The notes beneath the pieces were generated by a model, which was not told the origin of the DNA, did no database searches, and worked only from the letters and a program-made list of their open reading frames with translations. From the NCBI GenBank assembly GCA_964451715.1, contig CAYVIZ010000056.1, positions 1 through 6,354 of the forward strand: a stretch of 6,354 nt of DNA, read 5' to 3'. Every line of letters begins with the position of its first letter. Within the stretch, counting starts at the first letter, position 1. This DNA comes from Tiamatella sp964451715 (GTDB lineage Archaea; Thermoproteota; Thermoprotei_A; Sulfolobales; Acidilobaceae). This document shows, piece by piece, positions 5,237 to 6,354 of this stretch. Position numbers and translations under genes: made by a program.

Positions 5237-6354
5237 ATGGCACAGCAACAATACATTAGGGCTCCTAAGGGGCTCGCGGGAGTAATAGTCGACCAGACCC
5301 ACCTGAGCGGGGTAGACCCCAGCGGAGAGGCCACGATATACAGGGGCTACACAATAGACGACATAGGAGAACACGCCAGCTTCTACGAGGCGGCCCACCT
5401 GTTCCTCTACGGCCACCTGCCCTGCGAGGAAGAGCTCAAGGAGATAAAGAAGAAGATAGACTATGAGAGGGGCAACATACCCGAGAAACTCTACGACGCA
5501 CTGAAGCTATCCCCTGTAACGCATCCAATGTACTACGGAGCATACGGTGTAACACTCCTAGGCCAGTACTATGCACCCGAATGGGACTTCTCCGATGAAA
5601 CCCTATACGACCACGCCCTCAAGCTCATAGCCAAGATACCCGTGATATTCACCGCTGCATGGCACCTAGCTAGGACTGGGACCCTGATAAGGCCTGATCC
5701 AAGCCTAGACCACGCTACAGACGTGCTGAGAATGATAGTAGGCAGAACACCCAGCCCCGTAGAGGCCCGGGCCTTCGAGTCGAGCCTAGTCCTCTACATG
5801 GACCACGGGTTCAACGCCAGCACGTTCACCGTGAGAGTGATCGCCAGCACGCTCAGCGACATATACAGTGCAGTAGCAGGAGGGGTCGGCGCCTTAAAGG
5901 GACCGCTCCACGGCGGTGCTAACGAGAAAGCCATGGTGATGTTCCTAGAGGCGGAGAAGGAGGCCAAGGCTAAGGGTGTACCGCTCAAGGAGTATATCGT
6001 AGATTACATAAAGGGCAAGCTCGCTAGGAAGGAGAAGATAATGGGGTTCGGACACCGCGTATACAAGGTACACGACCCGAGGACAGACGTGCTCAGAAAG
6101 TATATAGAGCAGCTAGAAGGCGGCCACTACTGGCTCGAGGTGCTGGAGGCGGCTGAGAAGGTTATGAAGGAGGAGAAGAACCTGCCCGCCAACGTCGACC
6201 TCTACACGGCGCCACTATACTACCTGCTAGGAATACCCATACCAATGTACACACCCATATTCGCCATGGGCAGAATAGTGGGATGGACAAGCCACTACAT
6301 AGAACAAGTCAAGAACAACAAGATAATAAGGCCAACAGAGGAATACGTAGGCCC
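5237..6354 (+). CDS. gltA: Citrate synthase (3' end off window)
   Basis: This enzyme condenses oxaloacetate with acetyl-CoA to citrate and CoA in the cytoplasm, the entry step of the citric acid cycle. There are 372 complete codons, close to the usual 375-390 of archaeal forms, so only the extreme C-terminus is missing. Active-site elements are all visible: DHGFNASTF (H190), GPLHGGANE (H225, binding/catalytic His), GFGHRVY (H273), and NVDLYTAPLYY, whose D321 corresponds to the catalytic aspartate. They are followed by MGRIVGW (R346) and IIRPTEEYVG, whose R365 fits a substrate-binding arginine. The N-terminal GLAGVIVDQTHLSGVDP and YRGYTIDDI segments are typical of the family. The short family form is the one that can overlap with 2-methylcitrate synthase activity, and that cannot be excluded from sequence. 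The gene has its own promoter region and is divergent from the small gene to its left; no other cycle gene is visible. Confidence 0.95.
   Translation, partial: MAQQQYIRAPKGLAGVIVDQTHLSGVDPSGEATIYRGYTIDDIGEHASFYEAAHLFLYGHLPCEEELKEIKKKIDYERGNIPEKLYDALKLSPVTHPMYYGAYGVTLLGQYYAPEWDFSDETLYDHALKLIAKIPVIFTAAWHLARTGTLIRPDPSLDHATDVLRMIVGRTPSPVEARAFESSLVLYMDHGFNASTFTVRVIASTLSDIYSAVAGGVGALKGPLHGGANEKAMVMFLEAEKEAKAKGVPLKEYIVDYIKGKLARKEKIMGFGHRVYKVHDPRTDVLRKYIEQLEGGHYWLEVLEAAEKVMKEEKNLPANVDLYTAPLYYLLGIPIPMYTPIFAMGRIVGWTSHYIEQVKNNKIIRPTEEYVG

Noticed and set aside
5054..5416. Minus-strand reading frame of 120 codons
   Set aside because: It starts inside citrate synthase on the opposite strand and runs through that gene's promoter and ribosome binding site. 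The composition is not protein-like and no family pattern is seen.
5803..5830. Gly in DHGFNASTF where many archaeal citrate synthases have Glu
   Set aside because: The Gly form is known to me from other citrate synthases, and all catalytic residues are intact, so it is not evidence of altered function.

Overview
The window looks like chromosomal DNA from a hyperthermophilic archaeon, most likely a crenarchaeote such as a member of the Desulfurococcales. The evidence is TATA-box promoters with very short leaders, GGTGA/GGAGG ribosome binding sites, heavy use of ATA for Ile and AGA/AGG for Arg, tightly packed genes, a PadR/MMPL gene pair, and a large ectodomain dense in N-glycosylation sequons. 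I cannot name the genus from sequence alone. Nothing suggests a mobile element, CRISPR array, rRNA or tRNA.

Layout. (1) Positions 1-621, minus strand: a class I SAM-dependent methyltransferase whose last few residues lie off the left edge. (2) Positions 622-714: a 93-bp divergent promoter region with back-to-back TATA boxes and a perfect short inverted repeat beside the predicted transcription start of the rightward operon. (3) Positions 715-4777: a two-gene operon on the plus strand. It holds a 1194-residue RND-superfamily (MMPL-type) exporter, followed with a 20-base overlap by a PadR-family winged-helix regulator. (4) Positions 4763-5035, minus strand: an uncharacterised 90-residue protein with a possible winged-helix fold, overlapping the end of padR tail to tail by 15 bases. 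(5) Positions 5036-5236: a divergent promoter region with two candidate TATA boxes for the next gene. (6) Position 5237 to the right edge: citrate synthase, visible over 372 residues and nearly complete.

How the genes work together. The exporter and PadR protein form the only clear functional unit: a proton-driven membrane exporter co-transcribed with a regulator of a family that typically represses transporter genes on ligand sensing. The inverted repeat in the exporter leader is a candidate autoregulatory operator. The exporter's first ectodomain appears to carry a roughly 500-residue, mainly helical insertion between its two porter subdomains. It holds 16 N-glycosylation sequons, while the second ectodomain is compact. 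That asymmetric, probably heavily glycosylated ectodomain is the most unusual thing in the window. The methyltransferase may be co-regulated with the exporter through the shared intergenic region, but nothing shows a shared pathway. Citrate synthase is a central-metabolism neighbour with its own promoter.
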